Positions 39,720-49,457 of a DNA stretch of 64,000 nt are shown here, piece after piece. The first letter of the stretch is position 1; the number at the start of each line of letters is the position of its first letter. A program made the translations under genes and the position numbers. Under the pieces are notes generated by a model. That model was not told where the DNA came from and ran no database searches. It saw nothing but the letters and a program-made list of their open reading frames with translations. Origin of the DNA: Methylophaga sp. OBS4 (GTDB taxonomy: Bacteria; Pseudomonadota; Gammaproteobacteria; Nitrosococcales; Methylophagaceae); NCBI RefSeq assembly GCF_026319305.1, contig NZ_JAPDMV010000009.1, positions 1 through 64,000 of the forward strand. The letters are read 5' to 3'.

Positions 39720-40031
39720 ATGGAGGATTCGAAAACGAGTATTTCACGCATTCTCTGTCTACTTGTTCTGTTAGCCAGTTTTGATGTCACTTTTGCTGAA
39801 ACGCAACTAGCAGTAAGAGAGAACATTGAACAGGAGGCCTCTTCTTTTAGGCCTGATTTGACGGCAACATTTGATGACGATAATAGTATTATCCCTCCAG
39901 CACTGGAGGCGCTTGACCCCGTTTTTAACTCGACTACAGACCCCGTGTGCCGGTCTCGTTCCGCCCCATTCCAACGCTATCGCCTTATCGCGATCAGAGC
40001 ACCACCCCATTCATCTTTCATTCCTGCCTAA
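39720..40031 (+). CDS. Hypothetical small secreted protein
   Basis: An open frame of 103 codons with a convincing signal peptide (ISRILCLLVLLASFDVTFA) and an unremarkable Pro/Arg-rich remainder. No Shine-Dalgarno precedes the ATG and I do not recognise a family. It may be a real small exported protein or chance. It fills most of the 460-bp gap between prfA and the CBS gene. Confidence 0.35.
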   Translation: MEDSKTSISRILCLLVLLASFDVTFAETQLAVRENIEQEASSFRPDLTATFDDDNSIIPPALEALDPVFNSTTDPVCRSRSAPFQRYRLIAIRAPPHSSFIPA

Positions 40032-40097
40032 CGCCCAAAGTCTTTAACTTGCCAAAATCGCAAGTTATCTCATATAGCGCATTGCTTTCAGGAGCTT

Positions 40098-40709
40098 ATG
40101 ATGAAAAAAATCCATTTAATGGCATTAGATAATGTTGAACACCTGGTTCAACCGGAAGATTTCAACGAAATCACCATCGACTCACCTGCACTAACTATTT
40201 TTACGGACTTTAAACAGCACTTACCTTTGGTCATCGATGCCGATACACCGGCAATGCAAGCAGATTACCTGATGAAAAAAGCACATGTCCGGCTCAAGCT
40301 GGTTGTTGATGAAAACAATGAGTTGATTGGTACCATTAGTTTGCAGGAACTTAATGGTCAGCATATTCAGATATTGCAGAATCAAGGCATAGATCGTGAG
40401 GATATCAATGTTCGTGATCTGATGATCCCACGCTCTCAACAAAAGGTGGTTAATTATCAGCAACTCGTCGATGCCACTATTGGTGACGTGCTTGATGCAT
40501 TGCAAAAAAATGGCACATCACATTGTTTGGTTGTTGATAAGGATCAACATCAAATACGTGGCATTATTTCCGCATCAGACATTGCAAGACGACTGCATAT
40601 ACCGGTGGAGATTGCAACGCCAACAACTTTTATTGATATCTTCAAAGCTGTCAATGGTATGGATCGCCCATTCAGTCCTTCAGAACAGTTTAATATTGTG
40701 AATCTTTAA
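40098..40709 (+). CDS. CBS-domain-pair protein
   Basis: A 203-residue protein. Two CBS motifs make one Bateman module (about residues 50-110 and 125-180; LKLVVDENNELIGTISLQEL and HCLVVDKDQHQIRGIISASD). Such modules bind adenine nucleotides and sense energy state, usually regulating a partner protein; no catalytic domain is attached. AGGAG lies 5 nt before the ATG. The 3' end, including the stop codon, lies in a 22-bp tandem duplication. No partner is evident from context. Confidence 0.8.
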   Translation: MMKKIHLMALDNVEHLVQPEDFNEITIDSPALTIFTDFKQHLPLVIDADTPAMQADYLMKKAHVRLKLVVDENNELIGTISLQELNGQHIQILQNQGIDREDINVRDLMIPRSQQKVVNYQQLVDATIGDVLDALQKNGTSHCLVVDKDQHQIRGIISASDIARRLHIPVEIATPTTFIDIFKAVNGMDRPFSPSEQFNIVNL

Positions 40710-40732
40710 ATTTAATATTGTGAATCTTTAAA
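40689..40732. repeat. Exact 22-bp tandem duplication over the CBS gene stop
   Basis: The 22 bases at 40689-40710 (TTTAATATTG...TTTAAA) are repeated exactly at 40711-40732. The first copy encodes the last codons and stop of the CBS-protein gene. The second repeats them in the 3' untranslated region. It looks like a recent slippage duplication. Confidence 0.9.
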
Positions 40733-40741
40733 TCAGTGGAA

Positions 40742-40783
40742 ATGGGCAAGGCCTGACTAAAACCATAGTCAGGCCTTGCCCAT
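40742..40783. terminator. Bidirectional terminator between CBS gene and hemF
   Basis: A perfect 18-bp stem (left arm 40742-40759, right arm 40766-40783; core GGGCAAGGCCTGACTA) with a 6-nt loop lies between two convergent genes. TTTT follows on the plus strand at 40786-40789. It would end transcription in both directions. Confidence 0.8.
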
Positions 40784-40787
40784 AGTT

Positions 40788-42256
<1,469 letters not shown>

Positions 42257-42339
42257 TTATCGTCTCTACAAATTCGTCATCGTGAGGCCAAAGGCGTGGT
42301 GATATAGTCTGGCATGGCCGTAGAGGCAAAAAGTTTCAC

Positions 42340-42560
42340 CCCGACCTATGGAGCTGGATTGCTTCGCTACGCTCGCAATGACACTCCAGGGCAACCGCAT
42401 AAAATCCCGACAAGAGACCCTTCGGCTTCGCTCAGGGTGACATCTTTTATGATCCACGTACCTTGCCGTCGATCAAAAACGGTGTCATGTCGACCGATAA
42501 CTGCTCCTGCGTTATCGGCATACCGTCCATCCCTGGACATAACCATAGCGGGAGGCATCT
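42340..42560. repeat. Dispersed intergenic repeat cluster, copy 1
   Basis: This 390-bp gap (42257-42647) contains no gene but several short sequence blocks. A GCTTCGCTACGCTCGCAATGAC block lies near 42361-42382, and a CCCTTCGGCTTCGCTCAGGG palindrome at 42418-42437. A GTCGACCG-N-AACTGCTCCTGC type block starts at 42489, running into GGCAT. Related blocks recur at 45.0-45.3 kb. Such sequences are scattered between genes in many proteobacteria and often give spurious short frames on the minus strand. Confidence 0.7.
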
Positions 42561-42647
42561 TGAGCAAAAACCCTACCCTATTAGATGATCCTCATGCTTT
42601 TTTTAAGATAGTTTCGTGCTCGTGCCCTGAATGACGTTCGTTGTTCC

Positions 42648-43520
42648 TTAACCACGCTGACGTTTTTTCACCATCATCTCTTCGATAAATGGTGTCAGAA
42701 TGATCTCCATCGCCAGTCCCATTTTGACACCCGGCACCACGATATTATTGGGCCGCGACATGAACGAGTCTTTCAGCATCGACAGGTAATAGGGAAAGTC
42801 CGCCATTTTGGGATCCTTGAAACGAATCACACACAGACTTTCATCAGATGTCGGGATCTCGCGCATCACAAACGGATTGGACGTATCAATCAAGGGTACC
42901 CGCTGGAAATTGATATGAGAGCGGGAGAACTGAGGGGTGATGTGGTGGATATAATCCGGCATGCGCTTGAGAATAATATCGACAACTGCATCCTGAGAAT
43001 AACCACGGTTAGCACAATCACGTTTGATCTTCTGAATCCATTCGATATTGATGACCGGCACCACCCCAATCAGCATATCGGTGTACTGCGCGATATTCAC
43101 TTCATCAGTCACCGCGCCACCGTGCAAACCTTCGTAAAACAGTACATCACTGTCGGAGTCGATTTCTTCCCATTCCGTGAACGTGCCGGGCGGCTGATTA
43201 TATTTCACCGCTTCCGATTCATCATGAATGTAATAACGCTTTTCACCACGACCGGTTTCAGCGTAGGTCTGGAACAGTTGTTCCAGCTTGTCCAGACAAT
43301 TGGCCTCCGGACCAAAGTGCGTCAGGGTTCTGCCCTCAGCCTCTGCTTTAGCCACTTCAGCCCGCATATCTTCACGGTTATAGCGGTGGAAACTATCACC
43401 TTCAACAACTACCGGCTTGATATTGGCCCGGCGAAACATATCCTCAAACGCATGTTTGACAGTTGAAGTACCGGCACCAGATGAACCGGTAACAGCGATA
43501 ATCGGATGGGATACAGACAT
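42648..43520 (-). CDS. prk: Phosphoribulokinase (copy 1)
   Basis: Makes ribulose-1,5-bisphosphate, the RuBisCO substrate, from ribulose 5-phosphate and ATP. The 290-residue protein belongs to the octameric proteobacterial class. Walker A is GSSGAGTST (12-20), and the LLFYEGLHGG-like segment, here DVLFYEGLHGG, holds the Walker B region. It is about 90% identical by eye to the second copy at 61779-62684 but stands apart from other Calvin genes, between tsaC and purD. Confidence 0.95.
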   Translation of the reverse strand: MSVSHPIIAVTGSSGAGTSTVKHAFEDMFRRANIKPVVVEGDSFHRYNREDMRAEVAKAEAEGRTLTHFGPEANCLDKLEQLFQTYAETGRGEKRYYIHDESEAVKYNQPPGTFTEWEEIDSDSDVLFYEGLHGGAVTDEVNIAQYTDMLIGVVPVINIEWIQKIKRDCANRGYSQDAVVDIILKRMPDYIHHITPQFSRSHINFQRVPLIDTSNPFVMREIPTSDESLCVIRFKDPKMADFPYYLSMLKDSFMSRPNNIVVPGVKMGLAMEIILTPFIEEMMVKKRQRG

Positions 43521-43546
43521 TAAGCCTTCTCCTTAGAATCAATTAG

Positions 43547-44836
43547 TTACTGTACCTGCTCACGAGCTACAGCACGATAGGCAATATCAGTACGGAAATA
43601 CGCATCTTGCCAGCTTATTCTCTTTAATGAGTTATACGCATTCACCTGCGCCTCGGCAACCGTGTTACCCAATGCAGTCACGCATAAAACACGACCTCCC
43701 GCAGTGACCACTTCGCCCTCTCGCAAAGCGGTGCCAGCATGAAACACTTTGCTGACAACAGAGTCTGCCTGATCCAGGCCGGCAATGATATCGCCTTTGC
43801 GATAGGCAGCAGGATAGCCCCCGGCAGCCATGACAACCCCCACCGCAGCACGCGGATCCCAGGATACCTCTACTTGGTGCAGACGTTTATCCAGAGCCGC
43901 TTCGCAAAGTGGCAATAAATCAGATTGTAAACGCATCAGAATCGGCTGTGTTTCCGGATCACCAAAACGGCAGTTATATTCGACTACGCGTGGTGAACCT
44001 TTTTCATCAATCATCAGACCGGCATAGAGAAAACCGGTGTAAGGCCTGCCATCTGCAGCCATGCCTTTCACTGTGGGTTCAATCACTTCCGTCATAATGC
44101 GATCGAACACCTCATCGGTGACAACCGGAGCGGGTGAATAAGCCCCCATACCACCGGTATTAGGACCTTTGTCACCATTATCACGGGCCTTGTGATCCTG
44201 TGACGTCGCCAACGGCAGAATATGTTCGCCATCAACCATCACAATAAAGCTGGCTTCCTCACCGGTCATAAACTCTTCCACCACCACCCGGTGGCCGGCT
44301 TCACCAAACGCATTACCGGACAGCATATCTTCTACTGCGGCAATCGCTTCGGCTTCAGTTTGAGCGACGATCACACCTTTACCTGCGGCCAAACCATCGG
44401 CTTTTACGACAATCGGCGCCCCCTGGGAGCGGATATAATCAGTGGCGGCAGCCACATCAGTAAAAACCTGATAAGCGGCGGTAGGAATATGATGGCGAGC
44501 CAGAAAATCTTTGGTGAAACTTTTGGAAGCTTCCAGTTCAGCTGCCGCCTTACTGGGTCCGAAACAACGCAGACCAGCTTCTTCAAAGGCATCGACAACA
44601 CCCATCACCAGTGGAATTTCAGGGCCGACAACTGTCAGCCCGATATCATTGTCACGGGCAAAATCAACCAGTCCGGCCAGATCTTCAACGGCAATATCGA
44701 CATTCTCGATATCAGGCTCATTTGCAGTGCCCGGGTTGCCCGGCGCCACAAAAACCTGAGAGCAGCGAGGAGACTGACTTAACTTCCAGGCCAGCGCATG
44801 TTCGCGGCCACCGCTACCAATCACCAAAACTTTCAT
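43547..44836 (-). CDS. purD: Phosphoribosylamine-glycine ligase
   Basis: Second step of purine synthesis: joins glycine to phosphoribosylamine using ATP. It is an ATP-grasp enzyme of 430 residues. N-terminal MKVLVIGSGGREHALAWKL is diagnostic, with ATP-grasp signatures PIVVKADGLAAGKGV and VVEYNCRFGDPETQ. The ATG at 44836 opens the canonical N-terminus; an open frame 20 codons upstream has no homology. purH, the frequent partner, is not adjacent. Confidence 0.96.
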   Translation of the reverse strand: MKVLVIGSGGREHALAWKLSQSPRCSQVFVAPGNPGTANEPDIENVDIAVEDLAGLVDFARDNDIGLTVVGPEIPLVMGVVDAFEEAGLRCFGPSKAAAELEASKSFTKDFLARHHIPTAAYQVFTDVAAATDYIRSQGAPIVVKADGLAAGKGVIVAQTEAEAIAAVEDMLSGNAFGEAGHRVVVEEFMTGEEASFIVMVDGEHILPLATSQDHKARDNGDKGPNTGGMGAYSPAPVVTDEVFDRIMTEVIEPTVKGMAADGRPYTGFLYAGLMIDEKGSPRVVEYNCRFGDPETQPILMRLQSDLLPLCEAALDKRLHQVEVSWDPRAAVGVVMAAGGYPAAYRKGDIIAGLDQADSVVSKVFHAGTALREGEVVTAGGRVLCVTALGNTVAEAQVNAYNSLKRISWQDAYFRTDIAYRAVAREQVQ

Positions 44837-45036
44837 AATTGTCTGCCAAATATGCTGAAAAACCGATAATAATACCGTAGATAGCTTGATTTCCAAATAA
44901 CTATCATTAGACGCCGCTCTGCCAGAGCTCGTTGTGCTTTTGATTCAGCAGGCCGGACTTTTACCAAACACGTCTTTGCGAAGCTGAAGGCTGCAGCCTT
45001 ACAGATCCCGGTCCCGGACCCGAGCTTCGCGAGGGG

Positions 45037-45262
45037 ACTGTCTTGTCGACCGCCAATTGCTCCTGCATTGGCGGCATATGATGGGCAGGACGCCCAAATG
45101 CCGCGATAGCAGGGATAGCGACAGCGGCCATCACATCCATGTGAATAACCGGAGTGGAGACATCTCGTAAAGATTTCTCGGCTACGCTCGAAATGACCGG
45201 TCCCTGTACCTGCCTCAGGATGACTTAACGGTGTCATGCCGACCGCAGCGGAGGCATCTCTC
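45037..45262. repeat. Dispersed intergenic repeat cluster, copy 2
   Basis: The 507-bp gap 44837-45343 holds no supported gene. From 45045 it carries GTCGACCGCCAATTGCTCC and the following GGCGGCAT block, closely related to 42489. At about 45172-45198 there is a GGCTACGCTCGAAATGACC block related to 42361, and at 45230 GGTGTCATGCCGACCG, related to 42481. The order of blocks differs from copy 1. Confidence 0.7.
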
Positions 45263-45343
45263 CTCAACTTCATTGCATTGCCAGCGGCTTTTAATTATCT
45301 TGGCTTTAGGCCGTCACTATTTACAAGGATCATAATAAATCTC

Positions 45344-46015
45344 GTGGAAGATCTAAAAACCTCCGAAGCCTGGCGCGTTTTCCGCATCCAGGCCGAACTG
45401 ATCGACGGCATTGAAACCCTGAATAATCTGGGGCCGGCCGTTTCTATTTTTGGCAGCGCCCGCTTGCTGGAAGATTCACCGTATTACGAAGCGGCTAAAA
45501 CCGTTGCCCGTGAATTATCCCAGGCGAACTTCTCAGTTATCAGCGGCGGCGGTCCCGGCATTATGGGCGCGGCCAATGAAGGCGCATTCAAACAAGGCGC
45601 CCACTCGGTCGGGCTCAATATCGAGCTGCCGCACGAACAATTAGCCAATCCCAGCCAGGATCTCAGCCTCAGTTTCCGTTATTTCTTTGTGCGCAAACTG
45701 ATGTTTGTTAAATACTCCATCGGTTATGTCGTTTTCCCGGGCGGCTTCGGCACCCTGGACGAGTTTTTCGAAGCGCTGACATTGATCCAGACACAGAAGA
45801 TTCGTCAGTTTCCGGTCATTTTGTATGGTTCATCGTTCTGGAACGACCTGATTGACTGGCTCAGTGAACAGCTTGTCGGACTGGGATGCATTGATGACGA
45901 TGATCTGTGTTTATTCCAGATAGTCGACACACCCGAACAGGTCCTGCCCATTATTCAGGATCATTTTTCCCGTATCGGTGCCCATCCGGAAGACGAACAA
46001 CGTTTCACCGTTTGA
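45344..46015 (+). CDS. LOG-family protein (TIGR00730-type)
   Basis: A 223-residue Rossmann-like protein of the LOG family, some members of which are cytokinin-nucleotide phosphoribohydrolases or other nucleotide hydrolases. The GGGPGIMGAANEGA and PGGFGTLDEFFE motifs form the active site. The bacterial substrate is usually unproven. I suggest the GTG at 45344: the open frame reaches back to 45236, but that extension is made of the dispersed repeat and lacks homology. Confidence 0.8.
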   Translation: MEDLKTSEAWRVFRIQAELIDGIETLNNLGPAVSIFGSARLLEDSPYYEAAKTVARELSQANFSVISGGGPGIMGAANEGAFKQGAHSVGLNIELPHEQLANPSQDLSLSFRYFFVRKLMFVKYSIGYVVFPGGFGTLDEFFEALTLIQTQKIRQFPVILYGSSFWNDLIDWLSEQLVGLGCIDDDDLCLFQIVDTPEQVLPIIQDHFSRIGAHPEDEQRFTV

Positions 46016-46101
46016 TCCAGGTCAAGATCATGTGTGTTAAACTTCTTCTTATCTGACTGTGTCAATATAATTGATGCAAAAAACCAAACAGGAACAAAGC
46101 C

Positions 46102-47484
46102 TTGAAACATTCCGTGCAATTCGATGCCGAGCTGATTCAACGCTACGACACCGCAGGTCCCCGCTATACTTCTTATCCCACCGCTGTGGAATTCCATGAA
46201 GGATTCAGCGAGCAGGATTACAAAACCCAGATCGCACTTTCCAATCAACGGGGCGGGCCATTATCACTTTATTTCCATCTGCCGTTTTGCGACACCGTTT
46301 GTTTTTATTGTGCCTGCAATAAAATCATCACCAAAAATCGGCGGCATGCCCAACCCTACCTCGACAACCTGCATCAGGAAATCGCCATGCAGGCAGCCTT
46401 GTTCGACTCGGACCGGGTTGTTGAACAGCTACATTGGGGCGGCGGCACCCCGACATTTATCAGTCACCAGCAAATGCGGGACCTGATGCTGGTCACCCGT
46501 GATCATTTCAAACTGGCTGATGATGAACAAGGTGAATTCTCCATTGAAGTGGATCCACGAGAAGCCGATGCGGAAACCATCGCCCTGCTGCGTGAGATAG
46601 GTTTTAACCGGCTCAGTCTGGGCTTGCAGGACTTTAACCCTGCCGTGCAAAAGGCCGTCAACCGCATCCAGAGTGAAAAAGAGACCTTTGCCGTACTTGA
46701 TGCCGCCAGGGCTAATGGCTTTCGCAGTATCAGCCTGGATCTGATTTATGGCTTGCCGCATCAGACGGTCGACAGTTTCAGTGAAACCCTGGACAAAGTC
46801 ATTGCCGTCTCTCCGGATCGTTTATCGGTGTTTAACTATGCCCATCTGCCCGGACTCTTCAAAACCCAGCGCCAGATCGACGATGACACCTTGCCCTCAC
46901 CGCAGGTCAAACTGGATATTCTGCAGCGCAGTATCGAAAAGCTCACCCAAGCCGGTTATGTCTATATCGGCATGGATCATTTTGCCAAACCGGACGATGA
47001 ACTGGCGCTGGCGCAACAGCAGCACAAGTTGTATCGCAACTTTCAGGGTTACTCCACCCATGCCGAATGCGACCTGATTGGCTTGGGCATTACCTCTATC
47101 GGCAGTGTCGGTGACAGCTATGCCCAGAATGTCAAAACGCTGGGCGAATACGACCAACATATAAAGCAAGGACAACTGCCGGGTTACCGTGGCATTGAAC
47201 TGAATGAAGATGACAAAATACGCCGCAGCGTGATTAACCGGCTGATTTGTGATTTTGCCCTTGATATTGCCGCGGTCGAAAAACAGCACAATATCGACTT
47301 TGCTGACTATTTTCATGATGTCTTTGCGCAACTTGAACAATTTGCCCACGATGGCCTGTTGCAGTATAACGGGGAACATATAGAGGTCTTACCCGCAGGG
47401 CGCTTGCTGATTCGTAATATCTGCATGGCTTTTGATCGATACAGCCAGCAGAAAAAACGGGAGCGCTTCTCCAAAGTTATATAA
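46102..47484 (+). CDS. hemN: Oxygen-independent coproporphyrinogen III dehydrogenase
   Basis: Radical SAM enzyme for haem synthesis without oxygen, 460 residues. The 4Fe-4S cysteines C63, C67 and C70 lie in FCDTVCFYCACNK. The upstream RYTSYPTAVEF and the GGGTPTFI segment are HemN hallmarks. The start is a TTG preceded by AGGAAC; no ATG fits. Its presence next to NO reductase genes in the same window fits a low-oxygen lifestyle. Confidence 0.95.
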   Translation: MKHSVQFDAELIQRYDTAGPRYTSYPTAVEFHEGFSEQDYKTQIALSNQRGGPLSLYFHLPFCDTVCFYCACNKIITKNRRHAQPYLDNLHQEIAMQAALFDSDRVVEQLHWGGGTPTFISHQQMRDLMLVTRDHFKLADDEQGEFSIEVDPREADAETIALLREIGFNRLSLGLQDFNPAVQKAVNRIQSEKETFAVLDAARANGFRSISLDLIYGLPHQTVDSFSETLDKVIAVSPDRLSVFNYAHLPGLFKTQRQIDDDTLPSPQVKLDILQRSIEKLTQAGYVYIGMDHFAKPDDELALAQQQHKLYRNFQGYSTHAECDLIGLGITSIGSVGDSYAQNVKTLGEYDQHIKQGQLPGYRGIELNEDDKIRRSVINRLICDFALDIAAVEKQHNIDFADYFHDVFAQLEQFAHDGLLQYNGEHIEVLPAGRLLIRNICMAFDRYSQQKKRERFSKVI

Positions 47485-47524
47485 GGACACCTCTAAAAAT
47501 TAGAATTTTCAGAGGTGTCCATAA
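47481..47524. repeat. Short palindrome flanked by ATAA direct repeats
   Basis: A 36-bp near-perfect palindrome (47485-47520; outer arms GGACACCTCT and AGAGGTGTCC, inner arms AAAATT and AATTTT) is flanked on both sides by ATAA. The left ATAA supplies the hemN stop. It looks like a tiny MITE or a leftover of insertion-sequence ends with target duplication. It may also act as a hairpin in the hemN-clcA mRNA. Confidence 0.55.
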
Positions 47525-47530
47525 GGCAGC

Positions 47531-49264
47531 ATGCTGGAGAAAATCAGACAATATTTTATTTTCGGTGACTCCGCGGCAAAACTCTACGGTCTGGCTATTC
47601 TCACCGGACTGCTGGCGAGCCTGGTTATCATCGCTTTTCGCCTGTTTATCGACTACAGCCAGATAGCCTTATTTCCCACAGCCAAAGTTGAAGATTTCGC
47701 CCATCTGCCCTGGCAATGGGTTCTCGGCCTGCCCATCGCCGGCGGCCTCATCATCGGTTTGATACTGCACAAACTCACACCCGAGCAACGTAACACCGGT
47801 GTTGTGCATGTCATTGAACGTCTCTCTTCCTATGAAGGCAGACTGCCCTGGCAAAATGCCCTGATACAATTTTTCGGCGCAAGCATAGCGCTTATCAGCG
47901 GCCATTCCGTCGGCCGCGAAGGCCCCAGTGTTCACCTCGGCGCCGCCGGCGGCAGTCTGCTCGCCACCGGCCTTGAGCTGCCCAATAACAGTGTCAGAAT
48001 TCTGGTCGCCTCCGGCTCTGCGGCGGCGATCGCCGCTTCCTTTAACACTCCGATTGCCGGTGTGATTTTCGCCATGGAAGTCATCATGATGGAATATCAT
48101 ATCGCCAGCTTTATTCCCATCATCCTCGCCTCCGTCACCGGCGCCGTGATAAGCCGCGTCACCTTTGGCGAAACCACCTTGTTTGCCAACCTATCCGCTG
48201 ATATGCAGTCATTATGGGAACTGCCTTATATCGTATTGATGGGTATTATGATCGGCGGGCTGGCGACGTTGTATCTTCGCAGCCTGCGATTTTTTTCCGG
48301 TTTTCTCACCCAACATCCGTTCTGGCTGCGCACCACCTATGCCGGCATCCTGGTTGGGCTCGCCGGTTTGCTGATGCCCGAAGTCATGGGCATGAGTTAT
48401 AACGCCATCAGCGGCATCTCAATGAACGAAATTGCGCTGGGCGCCTTAATCATGCTGATGCTGCTGAAACTATTACTTTCCACCGCCTGTGTCGGCCTCG
48501 GCATCCCCGGCGGATTAATTGGCCCGAGCCTGGTGGTCGGAGCCTGTGCCGGTGCCGCATTGGGCATTATCGGCCAGTCCTTATTTCCGGAACTGTCTTC
48601 ATCCACCACCTTTTATGCCGTAATTGGCATGTGCGCCATGATGGCCGCCACCCTCAAGGCGCCACTCGCCGCTGTAATGGCTTTAATCGAGCTGACCGCC
48701 AACCCCAATCTCATTCTGCCGGGCATGCTCGCGATCGTATTCTCCAGCCTGATTATTCATGACTATTTCAAACACGACGCTTTATTTATGACATTGCTGC
48801 GGACGCGTGGCCTAGATTTTCGTCACGATCCGATAACACAAACCTTACGACGCATCAGCGTCGCCAATGCCATGCAACGCAATTTTATCATCATGTCCCG
48901 CCACGTCAGCACCCAAGCCGCTGTGCAGGCCTTAAACTCCAACCCTGACTGGGTGTTGATTAAAGAAAACCGTGAACCGGTATCACTGATGCCCGCCGCC
49001 GATCTGGCCCGCGCCGTTAGTCTGGAAGAAAAAGAAGAAATGGATCTGATGCAGATCCCGGCCACCCGCCGCAATGTGCACAAGCTCTCTTTACACAGCA
49101 GCCTGCATGAAGCCGTGCAAGCCCTCAACAATCACCATGTTGAAGCGCTGTATGTCACGCGCATAACCGCACCGATGATCGAACGGACTTACGGCGTGCT
49201 GACCCGTGAAACTATCGAATCGCACTACCAACTGCCTGCTTCCGTCACCGCCAAACATCAATAA
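47531..49264 (+). CDS. CLC-family chloride channel/antiporter with CBS domains
   Basis: Chloride transporter of 577 residues. The membrane part (about 1-430) has about 18 CLC helices. SGHSVGREGPSVHLG carries the gating glutamate (E130, as E148 of E. coli ClcA), which suggests proton-coupled exchange, and GLGIPGGLIGPSLVVG is the third selectivity element. Two CBS domains (about 450-570) would regulate it. It follows hemN by 46 bp. Confidence 0.9.
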   Translation: MLEKIRQYFIFGDSAAKLYGLAILTGLLASLVIIAFRLFIDYSQIALFPTAKVEDFAHLPWQWVLGLPIAGGLIIGLILHKLTPEQRNTGVVHVIERLSSYEGRLPWQNALIQFFGASIALISGHSVGREGPSVHLGAAGGSLLATGLELPNNSVRILVASGSAAAIAASFNTPIAGVIFAMEVIMMEYHIASFIPIILASVTGAVISRVTFGETTLFANLSADMQSLWELPYIVLMGIMIGGLATLYLRSLRFFSGFLTQHPFWLRTTYAGILVGLAGLLMPEVMGMSYNAISGISMNEIALGALIMLMLLKLLLSTACVGLGIPGGLIGPSLVVGACAGAALGIIGQSLFPELSSSTTFYAVIGMCAMMAATLKAPLAAVMALIELTANPNLILPGMLAIVFSSLIIHDYFKHDALFMTLLRTRGLDFRHDPITQTLRRISVANAMQRNFIIMSRHVSTQAAVQALNSNPDWVLIKENREPVSLMPAADLARAVSLEEKEEMDLMQIPATRRNVHKLSLHSSLHEAVQALNNHHVEALYVTRITAPMIERTYGVLTRETIESHYQLPASVTAKHQ

Positions 49265-49277
49265 GCCATTATTTGGG

Positions 49278-49306
49278 TCAACAATCCGGCAAATCTCGGT
49301 TATAAT
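49278..49306 (+). promoter_or_regulatory. tRNA-Leu promoter
   Basis: A perfect TATAAT at 49301-49306 stands 12 bp before the tRNA. TCAACA at 49278-49283 serves as a -35 with a 17-bp spacer. Confidence 0.7.
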
Positions 49307-49318
49307 GCCCCATCTTAT

Positions 49319-49405
49319 GCCCAGGTGGTGAAATTGGTAGACACAAGGGACTTAAAATCCCTCGGCTTTGCGGCCGTGCCGGTTCGATTCCGGCCCTGGG
49401 CACCA
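49319..49405 (+). tRNA. tRNA-Leu (anticodon TAA)
   Basis: An 87-nt tRNA with long variable arm (CGGCTTTGCGGCCG) and encoded CCA. The acceptor stem GCCCAGG/CCTGGGC and anticodon loop CTTAAAA are intact. It marks the boundary between the core genes and the AT-rich accessory block to its right. Confidence 0.97.
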
Positions 49406-49413
49406 TAGAATAC

Positions 49414-49448
49414 AAAAGCCTCAACATCGATTGATGTTGGGGCTTTTT
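49414..49448 (+). terminator. tRNA-Leu terminator
   Basis: The stem (AAAAGCC-TCAACATC paired with GATGTTGG-GGCTTTTT, 4-nt loop) ends in a T-run. It lies 8 bp past the tRNA and 9 bp from the stop of the convergent accessory operon, so it may serve both. Confidence 0.85.
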
Positions 49449-49457
49449 ATATCAGCC

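Noticed and set aside
42266-42457. Minus-strand frame containing CHPERSRR and SVIASVAKQS
   Set aside because: These peptides are well-known false translations of dispersed intergenic repeats.
45236-45343. N-terminal extension of the LOG-family gene
   Set aside because: The first 36 codons of the open frame are made of the dispersed repeat and lack family homology.
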